From Flavobacterium laiguense (lineage in GTDB: Bacteria; Bacteroidota; Bacteroidia; Flavobacteriales; Flavobacteriaceae), in the NCBI RefSeq assembly GCF_003097655.1, contig NZ_QCZH01000021.1, forward strand, positions 1 through 64,000: a stretch of DNA of 64,000 bases, read 5' to 3'. Position numbers and translations under genes: made by a program. Shown in pieces: positions 27,305-35,336 of the stretch (positions are counted from its first letter, which is position 1; each line of letters starts with the position of its first letter). The notes below the pieces were generated by a model, which saw nothing but the letters and a program-made list of their open reading frames with translations, was not told the origin of the DNA and did no database searches.

Positions 27305-27859
27305 TTACCAAGCAGTTGCTAAGTAAGGAAATGATGTTGTAAATGCTTTATCATTAGCATTAACGTGATCTGAAGTAAGTCCCGCATTTGAAGTCCCCAT
27401 TGGTCCACCAAAAATCAGTAACAACTCTACATCAATTACATCATCAGCCAAAGCTCTTCCTGTTAAAACATTGGTTCCGTCAAAGAAAGTAGTCTTGGCC
27501 GTTTTAGAAACATTCAATACATCAGTAGACAAAAGTCCTGTAAATGCTGCGGCATCTTGTCCTAATGCATTTGTTGTATAACCGGAATTCAGCGCCAATA
27601 ATCTAGATTGAAAGATAGACTGGTATTTGGCTCCCATTTTAGAAGGAACTGCTGCATTGAAATCATCTTTCGGTTGTCCCGAAGCAATGAAAACGGTATT
27701 AATTGCTGGCCTAGCCATTTGATCCTGTTGCACATAAGTTCCTGAAAAATCCATACTTTGCACACCATCATTAGCATTATCATCATTATTGTCACAATTC
27801 ACAGAGAAAAAAGCGACTACTAATGCTACCGTTATAATTTTGAATTGATTTGTTTTCAT
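27305..27859 (-). CDS. DUF4331 C-terminal-like lipoprotein
   Basis: The protein has 184 residues. The signal peptide has a lipobox Cys at residue 22 (FFSVNCDNND), followed by an Asn/Asp-rich export tail. The C-terminal part VLTGRALADDVIDVELLLIF and TSDHVNANDKAF and FPYLATAW match the end of DUF4331 proteins. The N-terminal half of that family is instead encoded by the preceding gene, 30 bp upstream. Together they look like one DUF4331 protein split into two secreted chains. The function of DUF4331 is unknown. Confidence 0.8.
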   Translation of the reverse strand: MKTNQFKIITVALVVAFFSVNCDNNDDNANDGVQSMDFSGTYVQQDQMARPAINTVFIASGQPKDDFNAAVPSKMGAKYQSIFQSRLLALNSGYTTNALGQDAAAFTGLLSTDVLNVSKTAKTTFFDGTNVLTGRALADDVIDVELLLIFGGPMGTSNAGLTSDHVNANDKAFTTSFPYLATAW

Positions 27860-27889
27860 ATTTGTAAAATTTAAAGAATAGTATATTAA

Positions 27890-28543
27890 TTATTGTTTTT
27901 TCTTGGTTTCGGCCCAAACATTTAATGTACTTGAAGTACCTAACATTGTTTTTGGAACTTCAACAACTATAGAAAGAACATTCGTTCCTGCAAAAGTGTC
28001 TGTTCCAGGATTATTGAAACCTGTTGCTGTTCCTGCAAGAATTGATTTGAATTGTCCCAAATCAAAGAAAAATGGATCGTCTCTTGGACCTGCAAAAAAT
28101 TTCATTCCATTTTTGGTCGCCATTGTCGGGGCGGCACCATAAGTAGAAATAGCTACTTCACCAGAAGCTGCACTTGTTTTAATCATACTGGAAGTCCCAG
28201 TGGCAGTTGGAGCATAAGGTCCAAAGAAGTACATTTTATCTCCTCTTTTGATGGCTTGAATTACTAAATCTTCCACATTGTCCCCAGTGTTGTCAATGTT
28301 AATTTCGACCATTACATTTTCTTTAAATGTTGCCATTGCTGTAGCATTTGGACTCAATAACCCTTGTGTGTTTACCGTAAAAACCAAATTATTGGTGTCT
28401 TGACCTTGAAACGTGTATACATCCGTAATGTCGCCGGCATCTCCTGACATTGTTCCCGGAACATCAATGTGATCCGCTGCTACTAAAATTAAGCCTGAAA
28501 TCACTGCTAGTGATAAACCTAATATCATTTTTGTTTTTTTCAT
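27890..28543 (-). CDS. DUF4331 N-terminal-like secreted protein
   Basis: The protein has 217 residues. A signal peptide or N-terminal hydrophobic helix (3-22) is followed by ADHIDVPGTMSGDAGDITDV, which is the start motif of DUF4331 (His, Pro, D..DITDVYxF). FTVNTQGLLSP, GPRDDPFFFDLGQF and VVEVPKTML are further family segments. It is the first gene of the operon with the second DUF4331 half, a TPR lipoprotein and a TonB receptor. It is divergent from the ECF sigma/anti-sigma pair, which suggests stress- or ligand-controlled expression. Confidence 0.85.
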   Translation of the reverse strand: MKKTKMILGLSLAVISGLILVAADHIDVPGTMSGDAGDITDVYTFQGQDTNNLVFTVNTQGLLSPNATAMATFKENVMVEINIDNTGDNVEDLVIQAIKRGDKMYFFGPYAPTATGTSSMIKTSAASGEVAISTYGAAPTMATKNGMKFFAGPRDDPFFFDLGQFKSILAGTATGFNNPGTDTFAGTNVLSIVVEVPKTMLGTSSTLNVWAETKKKQ

Positions 28544-28734
28544 TTTGTTATAATTTAAAAGTTATAAAAGCATTTACGGGATTGGATGTCTTTTGGTTTT
28601 AAAAAAGTGAATAAAAAATTAAACTATTTTTCAAACAACTGATTTACAGCGATTATAGATCATATTTTTATTTCAAAAAAAAATAAAATTGTTGCATTAA
28701 GAAATATAATCTGCTATTTATTAATGGAATTGTA

Positions 28735-28742
28735 TATGTTTG
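28735..28742 (+). promoter_or_regulatory. Possible -7 box before the ECF sigma gene
   Basis: TATGTTTG fits TAnnTTTG. It lies inside the first codons if translation began at 28724, and so favours the internal ATG at 28763. No good -33 element is visible. Confidence 0.35.
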
Positions 28743-28762
28743 CAACTACTAAAAAAGAAAAT

Positions 28763-29293
28763 ATGACCCAAGATGAATTGTTAGTTTTAATTCACCAGAA
28801 AGATGAAAAGGCGTTTACGTATCTCTACGATATGTATTCCAAAAGTCTATTCTCGGTTATTAATGTGTTGGTAAAAAACCGAGAAGAAGCTGAAGATGTA
28901 CTCCAAGAAGTTTTTGTCAAAATATGGAAGAATATTGATTCCTATAACGAGAGCAAAGGGCGATTTTATACTTGGATTCTCAATATTGCCCGAAACACTT
29001 CAATAGATAAATTGAGATCCAAAAATTTTAATGACAGTCAAAAAAACCTTTCTTCTGATAATTTCGTACATCTCTTAGACGACAGCAATAAACTGGTAAA
29101 CAAAATCGATACAATTGGGATTCAGGAGTTTGTCAAAAAACTAAAACCAAAATGTATTCAAATTATAGATTTACTTTTTTTTAAAGGATATACCCAACAG
29201 GAAGCTTCAGAGGAATTGGCGATTCCACTTGGAACTGTAAAAACACAAAACAGAAATTGTATTAACGATTTAAGACTTTATTTGAAACTATAA
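28763..29293 (+). CDS. ECF RNA polymerase sigma factor
   Basis: Region 2 is DEKAFTYLYDMYSKSLFSVI, EEAEDVLQEVFVKIWKNI and SKGRFYTWILNIARNTSIDK. Region 4 is LLFFKGYTQQEASEELAIPL and GTVKTQNRNCINDLR. The translated product is about 176 residues from MTQDELL; an ATG 39 bp upstream would add 13 residues but overlaps a -7 box. The anti-sigma gene overlaps the stop by one base (TAATG). The type resembles SigK/RskA pairs. It is divergent from the DUF4331-TonB operon, its most likely target along with itself. Confidence 0.92.
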   Translation: MTQDELLVLIHQKDEKAFTYLYDMYSKSLFSVINVLVKNREEAEDVLQEVFVKIWKNIDSYNESKGRFYTWILNIARNTSIDKLRSKNFNDSQKNLSSDNFVHLLDDSNKLVNKIDTIGIQEFVKKLKPKCIQIIDLLFFKGYTQQEASEELAIPLGTVKTQNRNCINDLRLYLKL

Positions 29294-30075
29294 TGGATAC
29301 GAAAGAATATATAGAATCAGGCATTTTAGAACTTTATGTTTACGGTTTACTCAGTGAAGCCGAAAACATAGAAGTGAGCACTATGGCCAAAAATCATCCC
29401 GAAATAAACGATGAAATCATAGCTATTGAGAAAGGAATTGTTGCTTTGTCCTCTAGCTTTTCTCCTTTCCATTCGGTTGCCAATTTTGAAAAGATAAAAG
29501 CCAAACTAGAACTCAAACATTCTAGCGTTATCCAAATGAAACCAAGAAATTGGTCCAATTATATGGGCTGGGCAGCAGCCATTGTATTATTGATTGGAAT
29601 CGGTTACCAGTACCAAAAACTGGGACAAACCAATAACCAAGTTGTGACTATTGGTAACGAAAAAGAGAAACTCACTAAAGAATTAAATTTTTTAGAACAA
29701 AAAAATAAAGCAGCAGAAACTAGTCTGGCAGCAATTAGAGATCAAAAAAATACAGTAGTGGCCCTTAGCGGACAGGCTGTAAATCCGAAGTCATTTGCTA
29801 AAGTCTATTGGAACAAAGAAACCAAAGTCGTTTATGTAGATGCAGCTGGATTACCGGAACCGCCAAAAGGAATGGTTTATCAGGTTTGGGCCTTAAAAAT
29901 GAATCCATTAACCCCAACAAGCATTGGTTTATTAGAAAATTTCGATACAAATAATCAAAAAATATTTGCAGTTGAAGATACTGGTAGTGCAGAAGCTTTC
30001 GGAATTACATTAGAACCTGCAGGAGGAAGTTTGACGCCAACAATGGAACAATTGTATACTTTAGGAAAAGTGTAG
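29293..30075 (+). CDS. RskA-like anti-sigma factor
   Basis: The protein has 260 residues. The cytoplasmic N-terminal helical sigma-binding region (SGILELYVYGLLSEAENIEV) is followed by one membrane helix near residue 97-112 (AAAIVLLIGIGYQY) and a coiled-coil stretch (EKEKLTKELNFLEQKNKAAE). The C-terminal extracytoplasmic RskA domain has FAKVYWNKETKVVYVDAAGL, MVYQVWALKMNPLTP and GITLEPAGGSLTPTMEQ. It should hold the ECF sigma factor at the membrane until an envelope signal triggers release. It is translationally coupled to the sigma gene. Confidence 0.9.
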   Translation: MDTKEYIESGILELYVYGLLSEAENIEVSTMAKNHPEINDEIIAIEKGIVALSSSFSPFHSVANFEKIKAKLELKHSSVIQMKPRNWSNYMGWAAAIVLLIGIGYQYQKLGQTNNQVVTIGNEKEKLTKELNFLEQKNKAAETSLAAIRDQKNTVVALSGQAVNPKSFAKVYWNKETKVVYVDAAGLPEPPKGMVYQVWALKMNPLTPTSIGLLENFDTNNQKIFAVEDTGSAEAFGITLEPAGGSLTPTMEQLYTLGKV

Positions 30076-30116
30076 TTTAAACCCAAGAAATTGGGTTATT
30101 ATCAATAAGACAAACG

Positions 30117-30156
30117 CTCACTCTAATAAACTAATTGGAGTGAGTTTTTTTTTAGG
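30117..30156 (+). terminator. Terminator of the sigma/anti-sigma operon
   Basis: CTCACTC and GAGTGAG form the stem around a loop of about 16 nt that can pair further, followed by nine T residues. Confidence 0.85.
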
Positions 30157-30172
30157 AATTTAGAACAAGTAC

Positions 30173-30312
30173 AAAAAAAAGATGTCCTCAAAAAGGACAT
30201 CTTTTGCAAATAATAATGATAATATTAAAGGCCCCCCTTTGTATTTTAATCTCCTAAACCTAACCTACTAAATTAGAAATTTACAAACCTTTAATAATTA
30301 TCTTTGAATAGA
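30173..30312 (-). ncRNA. Candidate small RNA with its own promoter and terminator
   Basis: On the minus strand a full promoter (30318-30350) is followed by about 140 nt with no usable ORF. The unit ends in a hairpin (GATGTCCT/AGGACATC arms, 30181-30188 and 30194-30201) with an eight-U run on the minus strand. A small G-rich hairpin (AAAGG/CCTTT, near 30235) lies inside. The U-run orientation supports minus-strand transcription. It may be a trans-acting sRNA; comparison with the Flavo-1 RNA family would be the first test. Confidence 0.5.
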
Positions 30313-30317
30313 TAGGG

Positions 30318-30350
30318 CAAATATATAGAAACATATCCTTGAAAAGCAAA
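30318..30350 (-). promoter_or_regulatory. Consensus promoter facing away from ccsBA, no ORF behind it
   Basis: On the minus strand TTTG (complement of 30347-30350) and TATATTTG (complement of 30318-30325) are separated by 21 bp, matching the Bacteroidetes -33/-7 layout. Transcription would start near 30312. Confidence 0.6.
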
Positions 30351-30456
30351 TTTAATCGTTAAAATACATATTATTTTTATAATTGTAAGACTTGACTATT
30401 TGTTTTAAAACTTTATTTTGTATGATATGCAGAATATAAATACTCAATTGAACGTA

Positions 30457-30490
30457 ACAAAAAAGGCTCAACCGCTAAGTTGAACCTTTT
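30457..30490 (-). terminator. Terminator of ccsBA
   Basis: On the minus strand AAAAGGTTCAAC pairs with GTTGAGCCTTTT (12 bp, one G-U) around TTAGCG and is followed by a U-run. It lies 20 bp after the ccsBA stop. Confidence 0.8.
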
Positions 30491-30509
30491 GAATTTGTTT
30501 AATCAAAAC

Positions 30510-33500
30510 CTATTTTTTATAATACTTTCTGTATTTTGGATAAGTAATGGCTCCAATTAAAGATATTGTCCCCAATGAATACCAAATCCAACTCAAAGAA
30601 TGCGCTTCGCCACTAGCGTAAGAATGTAATCCCACTAAGTGAAAGTTTACCCCATAATAGGTAAACAAAATAGAGATAAAGGCGAACATACTCATTAGGT
30701 TAAAGATCCACTTTCCTCTTAATGAAGGTACAAATCGAGCATGAATCACAAATGCATACACCATAATACTGATTAAAGCCCAAGTTTCTTTTGGATCCCA
30801 ACCCCAGTAACGTCCCCAACTTTCATTAGCCCATTGACCACCAAGGAAGTTTCCAATAGTCAACATTATCAAACCAACTGTTAATGCCATTTCGTTGATA
30901 TAGGTGATTTCTTTTATATTCAAATCCATCTTGGTTTTGTTCTTTTCATTGGTGAAAAAGATTAAAACAAGAGAGACAAAACCTAAAATCATTCCCAATG
31001 CAAATGGTCCGTAACTCGCCACAATAACCGCAACGTGAATCATTAACCAATAGGAATTAAGAACGGGTTGCAAATTGGCTATTTCTGGATCAACCCAGTT
31101 GGCATAGGCAGCCGCTAAAATCATTGCTGTCACAAATGCCGCCGAAGCTACCGTCAATTTTGATTTTATGTCAAATGCCAATCCAAAGAACATCGTCGCC
31201 CAAGCCACATACACAATGGCTTCATAAGCATTACTCCAAGGGGCATGCCCCGAAATATACCAGCGCGCTCCTAATGTAATGGTGTGCAATACAAAAAGAA
31301 CTGCTATAATTACATGCATAGAATTGACTAAAATGTTTAAAATTTTAGACTCTTTAAATATTTTAAGAATAGTAAACAATAACATCAAAATCGCTGCAAA
31401 TAAATACGCAAAAGGCAACTTTTGAAGCAAGTCATATTTGTTATATGTAATTTCTAAATTAATTTTCTCTTCACTTGGTCTCACTTTACTACCAAATTTT
31501 TTCTGGAAACCGTTAATGCTTTCCAATAAATCATCAGACGTTTTGTAATTCTTAGACTCAATGGCATGTCCTAAAGTCCCAAAATAAAGAGGCAAAATAC
31601 TTTTGGTATACGTAGAATCCATTCCTTTCATACCAGCCTTTTCTAATTCTAGATACGAAATCCATTTATTGCCGGGATCATTCGGTATTGGAAAAATCCT
31701 TAAAATACTACCACTCAAGGCAGATTCCATCAGATTAACTTTCTTATCCGTTTCTATAAAATCTTTCTCAAATTGATTTGGATTTCCAGCTTTGTAGGCA
31801 GCATCCAGATAGGGTGATAATTTGTAATTTCCTTTTTCGTCAAAGAAAGCGATAAAAGGCGCATATTTTTGTTTGGAATCAATTCCTATAATTTTACGAA
31901 TACTATCGTTTTCTGGCTTAATATAAATTATCGGAATTTCGATCCACAATTGAGCACTTTGGGTCATTGACAAAAACACTTGATCCGAGTTCATCCCTTT
32001 GTACGAATTAGAATGACTTACTTTTCGCAACAATTCAGAAGAGAATGTATTGATCGGTTTCATTCTACCTCCCGCATCTTGGATGACCAATCTACCAAAT
32101 TTTGCAGCATGATCTTTATTAACTGTAAAAGCAGTCAATAGAGAATCCAATTGTCTTTGTGTAGGCTTAACCCTTACATGGCTTTCATTATGTGAAGCTT
32201 CGGTTTCATCGGCAGAGTGATTATGACCTTCATGCTCTTGTGCAAAACCTGTTAAACTAAATAACAAAACAAGAATTGGTAACAGCTTTGCTTTTTTAGT
32301 TTTCACTACTTCTAGTTTTCGTTTCACATCGGCAAATCGGGAATGCTTGGTAAACATTATCGCCATCATGGCAAAAAACAACATGAAATACCCAATATAA
32401 GTGATGGTAGTTCCCCAATAATCGTGATTTACAGATAAAACTGTTCCTTTTTCATCCGGATCAAATGAAGATTGAAAAAAACGGTAGCCTTCATGATCCA
32501 GAACATTATTCATATAAATTCTGGCATCAAATGGTTTTACAGAGTCTTGAACGGTCACTTGGCTCTCGAAAGAAGAATAACTTTTCTCGGTTCCCGGATA
32601 TTTTTGAGCAATAAAATCGTTTAGTTTTATTTTGAAAGGCAAAACATAAGCTTTACTTCCGTAAAAGAAAGTATAGTCTAATCCACCTATTTTAAAGGTT
32701 TTAGAATCTCCCGTTTTTCCTTTAGATCCCAATAAGGTAACTTTTTCTTCTTTGCCATTGGCAATCACTTTAACTATTAAAGCGTCCTCATGACTTTTTT
32801 CTTTAAAATCATTTTTAGTCTGATAATCAATAACTCCAGTCAAGGCAGGCTCTGGAAAAACAAATCGAATATCTCCAATACTGTATAAAGAACGCATCAT
32901 CAAAGGTTGCACAATGTCTTTTACCACTTTCCCTTGCATTTTATCCGCCATTCGCATAAAATCTCCCTCAAAAGGCATTTGAATAGTATAACTGCTTCCC
33001 GTTGTATTAATATTGATAGCACCTTCGGTAAATTTATTTAAGGCAAAAAGTACATTATGAATATTTTGAACTTCCCCTGATTTTAAGAAATGCTCTTCAC
33101 GGCCACCATCACCGGCTTCAACCAGTTTAAAATACAAACTTCCTTTAGGATCCGGTTTAATGTATTCTTTGGCTCCCATAATGAAATTTTCGTATTTTAC
33201 TTCAAACTTCGTGTCCGCAAAATCACCTTTCATGGTAAAATCATTATCGGTAACTGGTGATAATAAAACGGATTTTTCAAAAACCCTACGTTTCATTTCA
33301 CCTTTATATTCTCCATCAACAAAAAGAGTCAGGAATGTTTTATCAGAATAAAATTGATTTTCCGCAGCTCCTTCACGAATAGGCATCATCCCTTCAAAAC
33401 TGATATAACGAGTGATGAAAGCTCCACCAATAATAAATACAAAAGCCAAATGCAGCAATAAAGTCGCCCATTTTTCTTTTTTAAGCAATTGATAACGCTT

Positions 33501-33698
33501 GATATTCCCAATAAAATTAATCATAAAGAATCCCATAATAGCTTCAAACCACCAGGTATTATACACTAAAATTCGAGCAGTATCGGTATTGTATTTGCTT
33601 TCTATAAAAGTTCCAGCACCCATTGCTATTGCAAAAGTCAAAAACAACAAAGCCATTAATCGGGTTGAAAACAGGACAGAGAATAATTTTTTATCCAT
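30510..33698 (-). CDS. ccsBA: Fused cytochrome c maturation protein CcsBA (system II)
   Basis: The protein has 1062 residues. The N-terminal ResB/CcsB part has membrane helices at about 12-30, 45-62 and 75-95, then a large periplasmic domain. Another helix (YIGYFMLFFAMMAIMFT) precedes a His-rich linker (EHEGHNHSADETEASHNESH). The C-terminal CcsA part has about eight helices with the heme-binding WGRYWGWDPKETWAL and conserved His residues (GHAPWSNAYEAIVY; VHARF-type). It exports heme and attaches it to CxxCH motifs of periplasmic cytochromes c, such as the one encoded at 59417. It is divergent from the DUF2520 gene. Confidence 0.95.
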   Translation of the reverse strand: MDKKLFSVLFSTRLMALLFLTFAIAMGAGTFIESKYNTDTARILVYNTWWFEAIMGFFMINFIGNIKRYQLLKKEKWATLLLHLAFVFIIGGAFITRYISFEGMMPIREGAAENQFYSDKTFLTLFVDGEYKGEMKRRVFEKSVLLSPVTDNDFTMKGDFADTKFEVKYENFIMGAKEYIKPDPKGSLYFKLVEAGDGGREEHFLKSGEVQNIHNVLFALNKFTEGAININTTGSSYTIQMPFEGDFMRMADKMQGKVVKDIVQPLMMRSLYSIGDIRFVFPEPALTGVIDYQTKNDFKEKSHEDALIVKVIANGKEEKVTLLGSKGKTGDSKTFKIGGLDYTFFYGSKAYVLPFKIKLNDFIAQKYPGTEKSYSSFESQVTVQDSVKPFDARIYMNNVLDHEGYRFFQSSFDPDEKGTVLSVNHDYWGTTITYIGYFMLFFAMMAIMFTKHSRFADVKRKLEVVKTKKAKLLPILVLLFSLTGFAQEHEGHNHSADETEASHNESHVRVKPTQRQLDSLLTAFTVNKDHAAKFGRLVIQDAGGRMKPINTFSSELLRKVSHSNSYKGMNSDQVFLSMTQSAQLWIEIPIIYIKPENDSIRKIIGIDSKQKYAPFIAFFDEKGNYKLSPYLDAAYKAGNPNQFEKDFIETDKKVNLMESALSGSILRIFPIPNDPGNKWISYLELEKAGMKGMDSTYTKSILPLYFGTLGHAIESKNYKTSDDLLESINGFQKKFGSKVRPSEEKINLEITYNKYDLLQKLPFAYLFAAILMLLFTILKIFKESKILNILVNSMHVIIAVLFVLHTITLGARWYISGHAPWSNAYEAIVYVAWATMFFGLAFDIKSKLTVASAAFVTAMILAAAYANWVDPEIANLQPVLNSYWLMIHVAVIVASYGPFALGMILGFVSLVLIFFTNEKNKTKMDLNIKEITYINEMALTVGLIMLTIGNFLGGQWANESWGRYWGWDPKETWALISIMVYAFVIHARFVPSLRGKWIFNLMSMFAFISILFTYYGVNFHLVGLHSYASGEAHSLSWIWYSLGTISLIGAITYPKYRKYYKK

Positions 33699-33884
33699 TT
33701 GAAAGGAGTTTCGTTTTATTTAAGTGTCGCAAAAGTACTCAAAATTGTCCACTTGTATAAGAGGGCAATTGTTAATTTAATCCAAAAATAAGCATCCTTA
33801 ATTTTAGACAAAAAAAATAAATCATATGCATCTTTGTTACAATTGTTCAAAAAAAATACGTTCAGACTCTTCGTTTTTTTTTGT

Positions 33885-33892
33885 TAATTTTG
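33885..33892 (+). promoter_or_regulatory. -7 box immediately before the DUF2520 gene
   Basis: TAATTTTG fits TAnnTTTG and ends only 4 bp before the ATG at 33897, which would give a leaderless or nearly leaderless mRNA. No strong -33 element is visible. Confidence 0.4.
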
Positions 33893-33896
33893 CAAA

Positions 33897-34658
33897 ATGA
33901 TTAAAATAACAATTATCGGTTCGGGAAATGTGGCACAACACTTGATTGATGCTTTCGCAAAAAGCGGAGCGGTAGAGATCATTCAGGTTTTTTCAAGAAC
34001 CCAAAAGGAAATTTCCCCTCTCCTTGATTCCGGCAAAATAACAAATGATTGGAATGCTTTGGCGGAAGCCGATTTGTACATTATAGCCGTTTCAGACGAT
34101 GCTATTGCAAGCGTTTCTGCTCAATTGCCTTTCGAAAATCGATTGGTTGTACATACTTCGGGCAGTGCGACATTGACATCACTAGATGACAAGAACAGGA
34201 AAGGTGTTTTTTATCCTTTGCAAACTTTTACCAAAGGAAAAGCAGTAGATTTTAAAACCATACCTTTTTGCTTGGAAACTCAACTGGAGAGTGATTATGC
34301 GCTATTAGAAAAATTGGCTCAATCTATTTCTGATATTGTTTACAAAATCGATTCTCATCAACGAAAAGCATTGCACATAGCAGCGGTTTTTGTCAACAAT
34401 TTTACCAACTATTTATACCAATTAGGAAATGAAATTTGTCAAGAAAACCACGTTCCATTCGATATTTTAAAACCTTTGATTCTGGAAACTGCCGAGAAAC
34501 TCTTGACCCTTTCTCCCGAAGATGCACAAACTGGCCCTGCAAAACGCAATGACGTTTCTACTATTGCAGCGCATGAATCTTTTTTATCGAATGAAAATCA
34601 ATCTACCATTTATAAAATACTAACACAATCTATACAAAATCATGGCAAAAAGCTATAA
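33897..34658 (+). CDS. DUF2520 Rossmann-fold oxidoreductase-like protein
   Basis: The protein has 253 residues. An N-terminal NAD(P)-binding Rossmann domain starts ITIIGSGNVAQHLIDAF. VVHTSGSATLTSL and GVFYPLQTFTKG are typical of the DUF2520 family, related to ketopantoate/pyrroline-carboxylate-type dehydrogenases. The C-terminal helical domain has HQRKALHIAAVFVNNFTNYL and TGPAKRNDVSTI. Substrate and reaction are not established. Its 3' end overlaps the KdsC gene by 17 bp, so the two are coupled; this pairing is widespread in Bacteroidetes. Confidence 0.88.
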   Translation: MIKITIIGSGNVAQHLIDAFAKSGAVEIIQVFSRTQKEISPLLDSGKITNDWNALAEADLYIIAVSDDAIASVSAQLPFENRLVVHTSGSATLTSLDDKNRKGVFYPLQTFTKGKAVDFKTIPFCLETQLESDYALLEKLAQSISDIVYKIDSHQRKALHIAAVFVNNFTNYLYQLGNEICQENHVPFDILKPLILETAEKLLTLSPEDAQTGPAKRNDVSTIAAHESFLSNENQSTIYKILTQSIQNHGKKL

Positions 34659-35169
34659 AGAAATAATGAATGATATTACTACGTTTGTTTTTGACGTAGA
34701 CGGCGTACTTACAGATAGTTCTGTTTTTGTAACCAATGAAGGAGACATTCTAAGAACGATGAACATTCGCGATGGTTATGCCATGAAAGCAGCTGTTGAA
34801 AGCGGATATAACGTATGCATCATTTCAGGCGGAAGCAACGAAGGAGTTCGAGTGAGACTCCGCAATTTAGGGATAACCGATATTCATTTGGGGACTCCAG
34901 ACAAGGTAGAAACATTTAAAGAATACACTGATGTTTACAGCATCAACCCAGAACAAGTTTTGTATATGGGCGACGATATTCCGGATTATCATGTCATGAA
35001 ATTAGTGGGATTACCTGCGTGCCCACAAGATGCAAGTCCAGAGATAAAAGCGATTTCAAAATATATTTCCCACATAAAAGGTGGCAAAGGCGCTGCCCGC
35101 GATGTGATTGAACAAGTGATGAAAGTACAAGGAAAATGGATGACTTATTTTGACGGGAAACACGATTGA
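34642..35169 (+). CDS. kdsC: KDO-8-phosphate phosphatase-like HAD hydrolase
   Basis: The protein has 175 residues. HAD motif I is FVFDVDGVLTDSS (nucleophile and acid/base Asp), motif II is CIISGGSNEG, and the C-terminal motif is YMGDDIPDYHVMKLVGL. Being a small capless phosphatase it fits KdsC, which dephosphorylates KDO-8-P for lipopolysaccharide inner core synthesis. It overlaps the DUF2520 gene by 17 bp. Because HAD specificity is hard to read, other sugar phosphates remain possible. Confidence 0.87.
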   Translation: MAKSYKEIMNDITTFVFDVDGVLTDSSVFVTNEGDILRTMNIRDGYAMKAAVESGYNVCIISGGSNEGVRVRLRNLGITDIHLGTPDKVETFKEYTDVYSINPEQVLYMGDDIPDYHVMKLVGLPACPQDASPEIKAISKYISHIKGGKGAARDVIEQVMKVQGKWMTYFDGKHD

Positions 35170-35336
35170 TTAGTGATCAGTGGTCAGTTTTTTAGTAATC
35201 AGTTGCAATGATTGATAAAAAGTAATTTAGTTCTTTTTTTTATGAACACTGAATACCATATGAACAATAAAAACTGAACACTGAATACTAGATCCTCTAA
35301 TCTGAACACTAAAAAAATGAACACTGAACACTAAAT
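35170..35336. repeat. Intergenic cluster of degenerate TGAACACTGAATAC-type repeats
   Basis: Four or five copies of a 13-14 bp motif (TGAACACTGAATAC and variants such as TGAACACTGAACAC) occur in this 167-bp gap, with a GTGATCAGTGGTCAGT stretch at its start. Similar pieces lie near 22990-23020 and 47280. This is a dispersed intergenic repeat of flavobacterial type and does not look coding. Confidence 0.6.

Noticed and set aside
28724..28762. Longer start for the ECF sigma factor
   Set aside because: It adds 13 residues outside the family and overlaps a -7 box; the later ATG is preferred, though not proven.
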